Below the pieces are notes generated by a model that was given only the letters and a program-made list of their open reading frames with translations, did no database searches and was not told where the DNA came from. Positions 1 through 9,143 of a stretch of DNA of 64,000 nucleotides are shown one piece after another. The stretch is from Candidatus Cloacimonetes bacterium 4572_55 (lineage in GTDB: Bacteria > 4572-55). Made by a program: the position numbers and the translations under genes. Where the stretch lies: positions 1 to 64,000 of the forward strand of contig NBMB01000010.1 of the NCBI GenBank assembly GCA_002084765.1, in the 5' to 3' direction. Positions within the stretch are counted from its first letter, which is position 1. The number at the start of each line of letters is the position of its first letter.

Positions 1-81
1 TTTAACTATATCAAAGACCGGATCAGTCAAAAATTCAATATGATGCCGTTACATAAAATAATCCAAATGAAAACTGCTTAA
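1..81 (+). CDS. Possible 3' end of an upstream gene (partial)
   Basis: The frame is open from the first base of the window to a TAA at 79-81, giving about 26 residues that are basic and contain aromatic residues. It could be the C-terminus of a gene that starts outside the window. There are too few residues to recognise a family, and an open frame this short can occur by chance. Confidence 0.3.
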   Translation, partial: FNYIKDRISQKFNMMPLHKIIQMKTA

Positions 82-168
82 ACAGAGATTATTGAGTGGA
101 TACATATTTTGTTAATATCCTACTTTAATTAATCGGAATTATCTAATTATCTATAAGGAGGCGTAAGA

Positions 169-1149
169 ATGGCGTTTAATTTAAAAGGGCGTAGTTTATT
201 GACCCTAAAGGATTTTTCTTCTCAGGATATCCGATTTCTGATTGATCTGTCGGCAAAATTGAAAGCGGATAAATACACCGGTATTTTCGGCCATAATTTG
301 GCTGGAAAAAACATTGCTTTGATTTTTGAAAAGCCTTCGACGCGGACTCGATGCGCTTTTGTTGTAGCCTGTGTGGATGAAGGAGCGCATCCGGAATATC
401 TGGGTAAGGGGGACATTCAATTTGGGAAAAAGGAGACTGTCGCGGATTCTGCCAGAGTTTTGGGGCGTATGTTTGACGGGATTCAATTTCGCGGATTCTC
501 CCATAAAACGGTCGAGACCTTGGCGAAATATTCTGGAATTCCGGTCTGGAATGGCTTGACAGACAGCTATCACCCGACGCAAGTACTAGCGGATTTTCTG
601 ACTATTCGAGAAGATTTTGGAAAACTTTCCGGGATTAAACTGGCTTATGTCGGCGACGGGCGTAATAATGTAGCGAGCTCCTTGATGGTTGGCGCGGCAA
701 AATTGGGCATGGATTTTCGAATTGTTGCGCCGGAGTCTCTTTTCCCGGAAGAGTCTTTAGTTCGAGAGAGCCGGAATTGGGCGGCGGAAACTGGTGGAAA
801 GATTGCCCTGACCACTTCTGTTGACCAGGGGGTAAAAAACGCGGACGCTGTTTATGCCGACGTGTGGGCTTCGATGGGCGAAGAGGAAAAAATTCCGGAA
901 CGTATCCAGCTGCTCACGCCTTACCAGGTCAATCAGCAGATGATCGAGAAGACCGGCAATGACAAGGTTATTTTTCTGCACTGCCTGCCCGCCTTCCACA
1001 ACACAGATACTGAGGTATCCGCAAAATATCCCGATATTTGCGAGGTAACCGACGAGGTGTTTGAGGGGAAACATTCGCGAGTATTCGATGAAGCTGAAAA
1101 TCGGGTGCATACCATCAAAGCGGTTATGGTAGCGACTTTGGGAAAATAA
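169..1149 (+). CDS. argF: Ornithine carbamoyltransferase
   Basis: Forms citrulline from ornithine and carbamoyl phosphate in cytosolic arginine biosynthesis. The 326-residue product has the usual family length and shows the carbamoyl-phosphate loop STRTRCAF near residue 55, the HPTQ motif near 140 and the ornithine-side HCLPAFH motif near 270. HCLP separates OTCases from aspartate carbamoyltransferases. The ATG at 169 follows a strong ribosome binding site (AAGGAGG, 155-161). It stands alone on the plus strand and converges with the ABC exporter genes, with no other arginine gene in view, so a catabolic (arcB) role cannot be strictly excluded; the lack of arcA or arcC neighbours favours biosynthesis. 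Confidence 0.93.
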   Translation: MAFNLKGRSLLTLKDFSSQDIRFLIDLSAKLKADKYTGIFGHNLAGKNIALIFEKPSTRTRCAFVVACVDEGAHPEYLGKGDIQFGKKETVADSARVLGRMFDGIQFRGFSHKTVETLAKYSGIPVWNGLTDSYHPTQVLADFLTIREDFGKLSGIKLAYVGDGRNNVASSLMVGAAKLGMDFRIVAPESLFPEESLVRESRNWAAETGGKIALTTSVDQGVKNADAVYADVWASMGEEEKIPERIQLLTPYQVNQQMIEKTGNDKVIFLHCLPAFHNTDTEVSAKYPDICEVTDEVFEGKHSRVFDEAENRVHTIKAVMVATLGK

Positions 1150-1239
1150 GCGGCGCGCCCGCTAAGAGAAAGATCACCGCCGGCGTTGTGACCAGAATCG
1201 CGCCGGCTGACATATAGCCCAGTCGGAAAAGATCGCCGT

Positions 1240-2025
1240 TTAACTGAGCAGCCTCTCGCTGAGTCGGCGGATCGACCACCATCCGAATAGGATTATAAAG
1301 CCAATTGCATAAAGGAGGCTGAAAATATGGATGGTCTCAAATTGCCAAAACGCTAGTGCTCGACCAAGCCTGACCGAATGGGTGAGTGGGAATAACTCAG
1401 CGGCTGGTCGCAGGTACGGCGGCAAGTCGGCAATCGGAAAGATCACCCCTGAAAAGAAAAACATGGGCGAAAGAGCCCCAGTCATAAAGAAGTTGAAATG
1501 GTTGATCGTTTTCACATACGATGTGACCAAAAATCCCAGGGTGGCAAACATCAATCCGGTCATAAATCCAGAGATTGCCGCTAAAAAGGCAGTTGGAAGC
1601 GGCACGACTCCAAACAGGCTCATAACGATGATGACAGCGCAGGAGAAAAAAAATCCCTTGGTTCCGCACCAAAAAATTTCGCCTATCAGCAAATCCTGTG
1701 CAGTTAAGGGAGCTCCGAGCATACCGTCGTATACTTTGTCAAATTCAAGCCTGATAAAAGTCCCATAAGTCGCCTCAAACGCCGAGGTATACATCGCGGC
1801 AGTGAGCGGCAGTCCAGTCGCCAGAAACATGAGATATGGGATTCCGTCCATCTCGTCGATATACTTGCCGAGACCCAGTCCCACACCAGCCAGAAATATC
1901 AGCGGCTCCAGAAAAGGAGGGAGACCGTTGCTGAAAAGATTGCGTGTATATACTCTGAAATGGCGGTTCCAGACAGACAATATTCGGCGATGCGCCGGGG
2001 GATAACGCATGCTATTGCTTTTCAT
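1240..2025 (-). CDS. ABC-2 type transporter permease (NodJ-like)
   Basis: Membrane subunit of an ABC-2 exporter, 261 residues with about six hydrophobic segments and the typical late-segment pattern FFFSGVIFPIADLP. I place the start at the ATG at 2025, which follows AGGAAG at proper spacing; the reading frame extends further upstream but deep into the ATPase gene. With this start it overlaps the 3' end of the ATPase gene by 14 bases, implying translational coupling. The pair resembles NodI/NodJ and drug or polysaccharide exporters. The substrate cannot be told from sequence. Confidence 0.85.
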   Translation of the reverse strand: MKSNSMRYPPAHRRILSVWNRHFRVYTRNLFSNGLPPFLEPLIFLAGVGLGLGKYIDEMDGIPYLMFLATGLPLTAAMYTSAFEATYGTFIRLEFDKVYDGMLGAPLTAQDLLIGEIFWCGTKGFFFSCAVIIVMSLFGVVPLPTAFLAAISGFMTGLMFATLGFLVTSYVKTINHFNFFMTGALSPMFFFSGVIFPIADLPPYLRPAAELFPLTHSVRLGRALAFWQFETIHIFSLLYAIGFIILFGWWSIRRLSERLLS

Positions 2026-2980
2026 TAAGATTTCTTCCTGTTGCCTTAAAGAAAAGGTCTTCAAGATTCGATTGTCTAAGGTAAAAATCTCCGGGATTCA
2101 GGTGGTTTAAGACCGTCTCCAATTCTTTGATGCTATCGGCATAAAGCCGCCCAACTCCGGCTGAGCGATCCTTGCGAATCGATGTGGAATCAACGATCTC
2201 AAACAGCGAATCGACCAGTTCAGGGTGGATGATCTCCAGAACGTATGGCTCGATGTTCTGATTGATGAGTTCCTGTGGTTTTCCCTCCATCACTTTTTTT
2301 CCCTTATCCATGATAAAAACATGGTCGCATATTTGATAAGCCTCTTCCATATAGTGGGTCGTCAAAAGAATGGTTATCCCATCCTTTTTCAGCTTCCGAA
2401 GTTTGTCCCAAATAACGTGGCGAACCTGTGGATCCAAACCGGTCGTCGGCTCGTCAAGGATCAGTAACTGGGGACGATTCAGCAAGGCTCTGACCATAAC
2501 AAGCCGTCGCATCATGCCGCCGGAAAGCGACCGGATAGGAGCATTTCTTTTTTCTGTAAGCTCCATAAAATCAAGGAGTTCGTCGATACGTTTGCCGGCT
2601 TCATCGGGGGCTATGTCATAGAACCGTGAGTAGATTTCGAGATTCTGGACCACATTGAGCTCCTGATCAAGATTGTTGTCCTGCGACACGACGCCCGCGC
2701 GGTATTTGATGGCAAGTTCATTCTGCTGAGGATCCCATCCCAACACGGAAAGATTGCCCTTTGGATAGGCGTCTCGTCGAGTTCGCCCATAAATTATTTT
2801 CATCAACGTCGATTTCCCAGCCCCATTTGGTCCCAAAAAACCAAAGCATGTCGCTCCGGGCACAGTAAACCCGACGCCCGAGACAGCAAGGTTATCTTCA
2901 TAAGATTTATAGATATTAGACGCTGTTATCGCCGTTTTTGGCATACCAATTTTGTTCACAAACCACACACCTTTATCCAT
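2012..2980 (-). CDS. ABC transporter ATP-binding protein (NodI-like)
   Basis: ATPase subunit that powers the downstream ABC-2 permease. It shows Walker A GPNGAGKST, the signature LSGGMMRR, Walker B LLILDEPTTGLDP and the H-loop LLTTHYMEEA, all in order within the first 230 residues, followed by a roughly 80-residue C-terminal extension typical of NodI/DrrA-like ATPases. The start is uncertain: ATG at 2980 has no clear ribosome binding site, while GTG at 2959 follows AAAGGTG and would remove only seven residues. It is first of a two-gene operon. The 298 bases on its upstream side (2981-3278) are AT-rich and hold no gene I can see. Confidence 0.9.
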   Translation of the reverse strand: MDKGVWFVNKIGMPKTAITASNIYKSYEDNLAVSGVGFTVPGATCFGFLGPNGAGKSTLMKIIYGRTRRDAYPKGNLSVLGWDPQQNELAIKYRAGVVSQDNNLDQELNVVQNLEIYSRFYDIAPDEAGKRIDELLDFMELTEKRNAPIRSLSGGMMRRLVMVRALLNRPQLLILDEPTTGLDPQVRHVIWDKLRKLKKDGITILLTTHYMEEAYQICDHVFIMDKGKKVMEGKPQELINQNIEPYVLEIIHPELVDSLFEIVDSTSIRKDRSAGVGRLYADSIKELETVLNHLNPGDFYLRQSNLEDLFFKATGRNLNEKQ

Positions 2981-3278
2981 TAATTAATACTTAATTATAT
3001 TTATATTTCATTTATATTCTAATAAGAAACATCGGTTGAACAACTTTAAAATTTGCAGCTTTTTATAGTGTCTGCCCTTGTGAACCCAGCACAAAGCCAG
3101 TTCCTCATCAGATTGTTATCTTCTGAATTTATTGATGTGTTTTTTGGCGACTGCTTCATCATTTAAACAAAAGGTGCGTTCCCGACCCCCATTCAAGATT
3201 GAAAGGACGGTCAAGCGGTTTTATTAGGGTTTCGTATAAGTTTAATTAAAGCGTGAGACCGAGACCGTTCTCGATCAG

Positions 3279-4100
3279 TTACAGTTGATGTCTGATCGAA
3301 TCTAAGAATTCGCGTTCTTTATCAGTCAAGGAATTCATGCCGTGGGTTGCGACTTTTTCCAATATCTTGTCCATACGACGTCTATCTTCTTGCGGATCAC
3401 TGTGTTTTGGCGAAGGCTTTGGAGGGGAAGGGACGATCCGAATTTTCGGTCGATTTTGCTTTTTTTTCCATTGGAACCATGCTCGACTGAATCGATTTTC
3501 CAAGTTGGTATTCTCAGTAATAAACAGGTACGCCAGACCGATAACCAGCCCCCCAGCATGACCGATATGGCTCACACCGCTTAGACTGTTAATAGAACTG
3601 ATCTCGATGATCGCGTAAATCCCGACCAAAATAATCGCGGGAACCGGAAGAATTCCCCATAGATAGATGGGTCTCATGGGCCAATAATAGGCGAATGCGC
3701 CAAGGATTGCGAATATGGCTCCGGATGCTCCGAGAGTGGGTCGTTGAGAGCCGAAATGATACAAGAAGATGATCAATCCCGCTCCCACGCCAGAGATGAG
3801 ATAGTAGCGCAGGAACCAACTGCTGCCTCGATGCTCCTCTAATGACGGTCCAAATATAAAAAGCCCGAGCATGTTAAAAAAAAGATGCGAAAGATCAGCG
3901 TGTAGAAACATATAGGTGAGTGGTTGCCAAAAACAGCCTCGAATTGTATAGTATGGCGCGAGCATAAGCCAGTAGTCCAGACCGATTATTTTGAGTCCGA
4001 GTTGTAAGACGAAAGCGATAAGATTGATCATTAAAAGTTTTTTGACTACAGGCGTTATCAAAAAGCCAAAATTGATATAATTGCCGTCGTTATAAGCCAT
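3279..4100 (-). CDS. Rhomboid family intramembrane serine protease
   Basis: Membrane protease that cleaves transmembrane helices. The 273-residue protein has about six membrane segments, the serine motif GASGAIF near residue 130 and the partner histidine in HIGHAGG near 185. HLFFNMLGL in the second segment is the usual rhomboid signature. A cytosolic tail of about 75 residues is basic and proline-rich and ends in SLTDKEREFLDSI, a short acidic motif seen at the C-terminus of several bacterial rhomboids. It starts three bases after the xseA stop codon, so the two are co-transcribed. The substrate is unknown. Confidence 0.9.
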   Translation of the reverse strand: MAYNDGNYINFGFLITPVVKKLLMINLIAFVLQLGLKIIGLDYWLMLAPYYTIRGCFWQPLTYMFLHADLSHLFFNMLGLFIFGPSLEEHRGSSWFLRYYLISGVGAGLIIFLYHFGSQRPTLGASGAIFAILGAFAYYWPMRPIYLWGILPVPAIILVGIYAIIEISSINSLSGVSHIGHAGGLVIGLAYLFITENTNLENRFSRAWFQWKKKQNRPKIRIVPSPPKPSPKHSDPQEDRRRMDKILEKVATHGMNSLTDKEREFLDSIRHQL

Positions 4101-4103
4101 TTT

Positions 4104-5318
4104 TTACCCCGTAGGCTGAACTATTGTGGACGTTGTTTGACAAACCGTTTTTCCGGTAGCAAACGTCAACTCGACCATGTCTCCTATATTCAACTGATCC
4201 GAGTCCGTGATCACATTTTTTTCTGGCAATTTTCGGCAGACCGCGTACCCTCGCCTCAAGATTTTATCGGGATTCATCCCCTCTAATTTCCCTGAGGTCA
4301 CATCCAAAAAGTGAGCGCGCGCTTTTAGACCGGAGGTCATACTTTGCCGGAGCCGCTGCGTCAAATGATCCAGATTCTGTGAGTTCTGCCGTATCAGGTC
4401 GATCGGTCTGCGGAAACCGCGACTATTGACCAGCCGGCTTTGCTCATAGCGCAATGTAAGCAGATACCCGCGTATTGCCCCTTTCAACCGGAGATGAAAT
4501 CCGTTTACGACATCAAGCGTTTCCTCTCGGTCTGGCACAACGGACTCAGCGGCTGCCGAAGGCGTAGGTGCTCGTAAGTCCGCAGTGAAGTCGGACAGCG
4601 TAAAGTCGATCTCATGTCCTACCGCGGAAATTGTGGGAATATCCGACTCAAATAAGGCGCGACAGACCGCCTCTTCATTGAACGCCCACAGATCTTCGAT
4701 TGACCCGCCGCCTCTGCCTACAATTATCACATCCACGTCGTCTCTTTGATTCAGCATTTGGATCGCCCTGGCGATCTCCGAAGCCGCTCCGATACCCTGC
4801 ACCTGAACCGGAGCCAGTAAAATGGCGGCTCTGGGCCAGCGGCGAGAGACCACATGGACGATATCCCGGATCGCCGCGCCGGTCGGAGAAGTGACTACGC
4901 CGATTCGCTTGGGATAACGCGGGATCGGTTTTTTTCGATCTTTATTAAACAAGCCTTGGCTCGCCAATTTGGCTTTGAGCTGTTCAAAAGCCAACTGCAA
5001 TTCCCCAACGCCGACCGGTTGCATCCGACGCACAATAATCTGATACAAACCGCTCCGTTCGTAGACGTTCAACTCCCCCTGCGCGATCACCTTGAGACCG
5101 TCCTCCGGTTCAGACTCGAGCCTATTGCTATCCGATCGAAACATAACCGCTTGAATCCGGCTCTTGTGATCTTTCAGAGAAAAGTAAAGATGACCGGAAG
5201 AGTGTCGCTTATAATTCGATATCTCTCCCTCCACCCAAACCGAGCCGATCCGCGTCTGCAACAGCTTTTTAATATGATCGGTCAATTCGCCCACTTGATA
5301 AATAATAGCGTCAAACAT
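4104..5318 (-). CDS. xseA: Exodeoxyribonuclease VII large subunit
   Basis: Large subunit of the nuclease that degrades single-stranded DNA from both ends. It has an N-terminal OB-fold (residues 5-100), then the catalytic core with PKRIGVVTSPTGAA, GRGGGSIEDLWAFN and SAVGHEIDFTLSDF, followed by a coiled-coil region. The length of 404 residues is normal. The small subunit gene xseB, often adjacent, is not in view. It leads a two-gene operon with the rhomboid gene and has a good promoter candidate at 5423-5451. Confidence 0.95.
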   Translation of the reverse strand: MFDAIIYQVGELTDHIKKLLQTRIGSVWVEGEISNYKRHSSGHLYFSLKDHKSRIQAVMFRSDSNRLESEPEDGLKVIAQGELNVYERSGLYQIIVRRMQPVGVGELQLAFEQLKAKLASQGLFNKDRKKPIPRYPKRIGVVTSPTGAAIRDIVHVVSRRWPRAAILLAPVQVQGIGAASEIARAIQMLNQRDDVDVIIVGRGGGSIEDLWAFNEEAVCRALFESDIPTISAVGHEIDFTLSDFTADLRAPTPSAAAESVVPDREETLDVVNGFHLRLKGAIRGYLLTLRYEQSRLVNSRGFRRPIDLIRQNSQNLDHLTQRLRQSMTSGLKARAHFLDVTSGKLEGMNPDKILRRGYAVCRKLPEKNVITDSDQLNIGDMVELTFATGKTVCQTTSTIVQPTG

Positions 5319-5422
5319 TTTGCATCGCCTTTAATCGGGAAAATACATATTCGAAATATATTCCACATCAATCAATTCATTCTTTTGAACATTCGATTGC
5401 CATTGATCTTCAAATATTCAAG

Positions 5423-5451
5423 AGGTTAGACAATTTTCGGAAGTTTGTCAA
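5423..5451 (-). promoter_or_regulatory. Candidate sigma-70 promoter for xseA-rhomboid
   Basis: On the minus strand a perfect -35 box TTGACA (5446-5451) lies 17 bases from TAACCT (5423-5428), about 100 bases upstream of xseA. The -10 box matches consensus at only three of six positions, so the call rests mainly on the -35 box and spacing. Confidence 0.45.
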
Positions 5452-5550
5452 CATAAATAACGACCTATTGATTCCCTGTTCGGGGTATTTTTTTGATTTC
5501 GTAAGATTTTATCGAAAATTTTTACTTTTTACTTGACAGGAAATGGAAAA

Positions 5551-5997
5551 ATGAGAATCTTAAGAAAGTTTCTTAGGCTAATTGGATTTAGATCGGAGAG
5601 AATTATGAAGTTCTTTAGACGAAAGCAGAAATTAGATAAAATCGGTCGGAAAATTTTGATTGTAGATGATCACGAAAATATTTTGACTTTGTATAAATAC
5701 ATGCTTGAGCGGGAAGGTTTTCAGGTCTTGTTGGCAAGCGACGGCAATAAAGCCTTGCAGATAGCGGAAGAAGATGACCCTGAATTGGTCCTGTTGGATA
5801 TTATGATGCCAGGCATCAACGGATTGGATGTATTGCACGCGTTGAAACGGGGGAACCCCTCCTTGCCGATTATATTGCATTCCGCCAGCGTCAGTGCTCG
5901 AAACGACTTGGACAGTGTGATAGCCGACGCGTTCCTGGAAAAAGCCAGTGCCAGTCCCCGTCAAGTTCTGGCAAAAATAAATGAGCTACTGGACTGA
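5551..5997 (+). CDS. Single-domain response regulator
   Basis: Receiver-only two-component protein. It shows the acidic pair in ILIVDDHEN, the phospho-acceptor aspartate in LVLLDIMMPG, a serine at the switch position in LHSAS and the conserved lysine near the C-terminus (FLEKAS). No output domain follows, so it would signal by protein contact, as in CheY- or Spo0F-like relays. Start choice is open: ATG 5551 follows AGGAA, while ATG 5605 follows GGAGAG and gives a shorter basic leader. No kinase gene is adjacent; the nearest histidine kinase is about 35 kb away. Confidence 0.85.
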   Translation: MRILRKFLRLIGFRSERIMKFFRRKQKLDKIGRKILIVDDHENILTLYKYMLEREGFQVLLASDGNKALQIAEEDDPELVLLDIMMPGINGLDVLHALKRGNPSLPIILHSASVSARNDLDSVIADAFLEKASASPRQVLAKINELLD

Positions 5998-6071
5998 CCA
6001 AATCGCTTAACGACGCTCTCCTTTCCGACTTTTCTTCATTTTACTCCCCGACTTTTTTTTATCTCCCTTAT

Positions 6072-6128
6072 TATCACTGCTATAGCCAGGCTATATTTTG
6101 GATATACTCTGATTTGATAGCAGTGATA
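6072..6128. promoter_or_regulatory. 12-bp inverted repeat with a nested palindrome upstream of malQ
   Basis: TATCACTGCTAT (6072-6083) is repeated in perfect inverted orientation at 6117-6128, with a 33-base spacer. Overlapping the left arm is a second palindrome, TATAGCCAGGCTATA (6081-6095). No T-run follows, so this looks more like an operator or an alternating RNA structure than a terminator. The role is inferred. Confidence 0.45.
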
Positions 6129-6202
6129 TAAATATATCTCCGAATTATCCGCATTGTAAATCTCAAGCGCGCGCGTTTGGCTCTATCAAAAGAGGAAATA
6201 TC

Positions 6203-6223
6203 GCGCTTCGGCGTTTTTTTTTT
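6203..6223 (+). terminator. Short possible intrinsic terminator before malQ
   Basis: A four-pair stem GCGC-TTCG-GCGT, with the stable UUCG tetraloop, runs directly into ten T residues (6214-6223), 26 bases before the malQ start. The stem is very short, so termination may be weak; it would separate malQ from the response regulator upstream. Confidence 0.35.
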
Positions 6224-6249
6224 ACGAAAAATTCATACGGAGGCAAAAT

Positions 6250-7779
6250 ATGATATTAAAACGATCAAGCGGCGTGCTGATGCATCCGACATCCTTACCT
6301 GGTCGCTTCGGGATCGGCGATCTTGGGCAAGCCGCCTATCGATTTGTTGACTTTTTGGAACAGTCCGGGCAAACTCTGTGGCAAGTTATGCCTTTATGTC
6401 CCACAGGTTACGGCGATTCTCCATATCAAGGATTTTCCGCTTTCGCGGGCAACCCCTATCTCATCAACTTGGATCAATTGGTCGAGGATGGGTGGTTGTC
6501 CGAGGGCAGCTTAAGCGACGTTCCCGACTTCCCAGTGGATAGGGTCGATTACGGTCCGGTGATCGAATATAAGATGGACATGTTGAAATCGGCTTATCAC
6601 AACTTCAAGGAGAAAGCGGACGGCAAAGCGCATGAAGCGATTTTGCAGTTTAAAAAAGAGAACGCGTTTTGGATCGAAGACTTTACCCTGTTTATGGCTT
6701 TGAAGGACGCGCATGAAGGCGAATCATGGAGAAAATGGGGTAAAGAGATCACCCTAAGCCATGCGAGAGCAAAGAAAAAATGGCGCAAAAAACTCGCTGA
6801 TACGATTCAAGCGCATACATTTTACCAACATCTTTTTTTTGAGCAATGGAAGGCTCTTCGGAAATACGCCAATAATAAAAAAATAAAAATTGTTGGAGAT
6901 ATTCCGATTTTTGTGGCGTACGATAGCGCGGATGTGTGGGCAAATCGAAATTTATTTTATTTGGACAGGAGCGGATGTCCAACTGCTGTGGCTGGGGTTC
7001 CACCAGACTATTTCAGCGAAACCGGTCAGTTGTGGGGAAATCCGCTATATCGTTGGAAGAAAAAAGACGCAGACTATCAGTGGTGGATCGAGCGCATCCG
7101 AATTTCTCTTAGGTTGTTTGACGTGATTCGGTTGGATCATTTCCGGGGTTTTGAAGCATATTGGGAAGTCCCGGCTGACGAGGAGACAGCGATCAACGGG
7201 AAATGGGTGAAAGGTCCTGGTGCCGATCTGTTCCATGCCCTGATTAATGAATTTGGCTCGGAACTGCCTATCATTGCGGAGGACCTGGGGGTGATTACCG
7301 AGCCGGTGAGAAAATTACGCGACCAATTCCAATTCCCTGGCATGAAGATCCTGCAATTCGCTTTTGGCGACGGCGCAACCTGCACGGATTTGCCCCATAA
7401 TTATTCAACTCGCGGATGCGTGGTTTATACGGGCACGCATGATAACGATACAACTCGAGGTTGGTATGAAAAAACAGCGACAGAGGAGGAACGGGACTAT
7501 GTGCGTCGTTATTTGGGAGTGGATGGACATGACATCTGTTGGGATCTGATCCGCCTTGCGTTTATGTCGATAGCGAACGCGGCGATCGTGACTATACAGG
7601 ATTTGCTCAACTTAGGGGGAGAGGCTCGTATGAATTTGCCGGGTAACTCGGGCGGGAATTGGTCGTGGCGGTTCAAAGAGGGGGATATAAATGAATTTAT
7701 TTCCTCTCGGTTGAAGGAATTGTCCGAAACTTACGGTCGGAATATAAAGCCGAAGATAAAATCAGAACTTGTAGTCTGA
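6250..7779 (+). CDS. malQ: 4-alpha-glucanotransferase (amylomaltase)
   Basis: GH77 enzyme that transfers alpha-1,4-glucan segments between maltodextrins or glycogen chains in the cytosol. The 509-residue length fits the short bacterial type without N-terminal extensions. Catalytic landmarks are present: VGDIPIFVAYDSADVW, the nucleophile aspartate in IRLDHFRGFEAYW, the acid/base glutamate in IIAEDLGVIT and the third carboxylate in GTHDNDTTRGW. It begins with the typical RSSGVLMHPTSLPG. The ATG at 6250 follows CGGAGG. No other maltose or glycogen gene is nearby. Confidence 0.96.
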   Translation: MILKRSSGVLMHPTSLPGRFGIGDLGQAAYRFVDFLEQSGQTLWQVMPLCPTGYGDSPYQGFSAFAGNPYLINLDQLVEDGWLSEGSLSDVPDFPVDRVDYGPVIEYKMDMLKSAYHNFKEKADGKAHEAILQFKKENAFWIEDFTLFMALKDAHEGESWRKWGKEITLSHARAKKKWRKKLADTIQAHTFYQHLFFEQWKALRKYANNKKIKIVGDIPIFVAYDSADVWANRNLFYLDRSGCPTAVAGVPPDYFSETGQLWGNPLYRWKKKDADYQWWIERIRISLRLFDVIRLDHFRGFEAYWEVPADEETAINGKWVKGPGADLFHALINEFGSELPIIAEDLGVITEPVRKLRDQFQFPGMKILQFAFGDGATCTDLPHNYSTRGCVVYTGTHDNDTTRGWYEKTATEEERDYVRRYLGVDGHDICWDLIRLAFMSIANAAIVTIQDLLNLGGEARMNLPGNSGGNWSWRFKEGDINEFISSRLKELSETYGRNIKPKIKSELVV

Positions 7780-7887
7780 GTAATTTTCTGTGGATCGGAA
7801 TGTTCCGGTTTGTCTCTTATTGGCGGTGGATAGGGTTTAACTCTTATAGAATTTGTTAAGTATTAATCTGAAACGGAGGAACTGAGT

Positions 7888-8961
7888 ATGCGCGTTTATG
7901 ATGAAACGAGAGCAGATGGTGGCGTCCATGAACAAATTGCGGAAGCAAAATCCAAATTGGGAGCTGATTTGTTGATTCTGGGTCATCACTATCAACAGGA
8001 TGATGTGATCCGTCATGCGGATCAAAAGGGCGACTCTTTGCAACTGGCGAGGCAAGCCGCGCAAAATCGGATCGCAAAATATATTGTTTTTTGCGGGGTT
8101 CATTTTATGGCGGAGACCGCGGATATACTGACAGAGGATCGCCAGGTCGTGATCTTACCGGATCTTGGAGCTGGTTGCTTCCTTGCAGATCAAGCCAATA
8201 TCAATCAGGTCTGCGCGGCTTGGGATACACTTTCTTCTGTGACGGATGAAAAGATCACGCCAATCACTTATGTCAATTCTGAGGCGGCCTTAAAGGCTTT
8301 CTGCGGGGAAAGAGGAGGCGCGGTCTGCACTTCGTCGAACGCTCGCGGGGTGATTCAATGGGGCTTTGAAGGTAGTGGGAAGGTTTTTTTCTTTCCTGAC
8401 CAACACCTGGGTAGAAATACTGCGTATCAAATGGGCGTGCCGTTAGAGGAGATGATCGTCTGGGACCCCGAGCTTGAGAACGGGGGCAACGATAAGCGGG
8501 CGATTCGACAGGCGCGTGTAATCCTCTGGAAAGGTCACTGCGATGTGCATCACGAATTTCAGGAAAGTTTCGTCGAAACGATCCGAGAAAAACATCCTGA
8601 TATACGTATCTTCGTTCATCCAGAGTGCAACTTTAATGTCTGCCAAAAGGCAGATTTGGTCAGCTCGACCGGCGGCATTATCAATGCTGTGAAACAGGCG
8701 GAGCCAGGAACAAAAATCGCTATCGGCACAGAGCATCATTTGGTCAACCGGCTGAGAAACGATCATCCTGACCTGGATATTGTGAGCCTGGCGTCGTTTG
8801 TTTGTAAATGCGAAACCATGTATAAGATCAATCCTTTAAATTTGAGGGACTGTCTTGTGAATCTGGTTCAGGGTAAAATTGTCAATCAGATTACCGTGCC
8901 GGTTGATACGGCAAAAGCGGCGAGGGTCGCTCTGGATCGCATGTTGTCTATGGTTTCGTAA
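7888..8961 (+). CDS. nadA: Quinolinate synthase A
   Basis: Condenses iminoaspartate with dihydroxyacetone phosphate to quinolinate in de novo NAD synthesis, using a [4Fe-4S] cluster. The 357-residue protein shows ILGHHYQ near the N-terminus, CGVHFMAETADIL near residue 72, HPECNFNVC and CKCETMYKINP near 310, which hold the cluster cysteines. The ATG at 7888 follows CGGAGGAAC. nadB and nadC are not in the window; the salvage gene pncB lies about 35 kb away. Confidence 0.96.
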   Translation: MRVYDETRADGGVHEQIAEAKSKLGADLLILGHHYQQDDVIRHADQKGDSLQLARQAAQNRIAKYIVFCGVHFMAETADILTEDRQVVILPDLGAGCFLADQANINQVCAAWDTLSSVTDEKITPITYVNSEAALKAFCGERGGAVCTSSNARGVIQWGFEGSGKVFFFPDQHLGRNTAYQMGVPLEEMIVWDPELENGGNDKRAIRQARVILWKGHCDVHHEFQESFVETIREKHPDIRIFVHPECNFNVCQKADLVSSTGGIINAVKQAEPGTKIAIGTEHHLVNRLRNDHPDLDIVSLASFVCKCETMYKINPLNLRDCLVNLVQGKIVNQITVPVDTAKAARVALDRMLSMVS

Positions 8962-9071
8962 CTGAGTAATCCGAGTATCCAGGTAGCGTAAATCAATCAG
9001 TATTTTAGCCTGAACAAGACTCAGAGAGCATGGGGAAGTGGATTGGGGTACACGCAAAAATAGCGTATAGT

Positions 9072-9117
9072 CCCTTAGTTCTCTGTGAACTCTGTGTCTT
9101 CGTGAATCACAGGTTAA
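9072..9117. repeat. Dispersed intergenic repeat of the CTCTGTGAACTCTGTG type
   Basis: A run rich in CTCTGTG units sits just upstream of the giant Fn3 gene. From memory, near-identical sequence strings occur between genes in many unrelated environmental bacteria. No coding or RNA role is visible. It is one of several low-complexity intergenic elements next to the large genes of this window. Confidence 0.4.
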
Positions 9118-9143
9118 GTCTTTTCAATCTTTGGAGGTGGGTA

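Noticed and set aside
1125-1239. Hydrophobic open stretch after the ABC permease stop (reads like GYMSAGAILVTTPAVIFLL) suggesting a permease remnant
   Set aside because: It lies in a different frame from the permease, is short, has no start site, and overlaps the end of argF; chance coding in GC-rich sequence is more likely.
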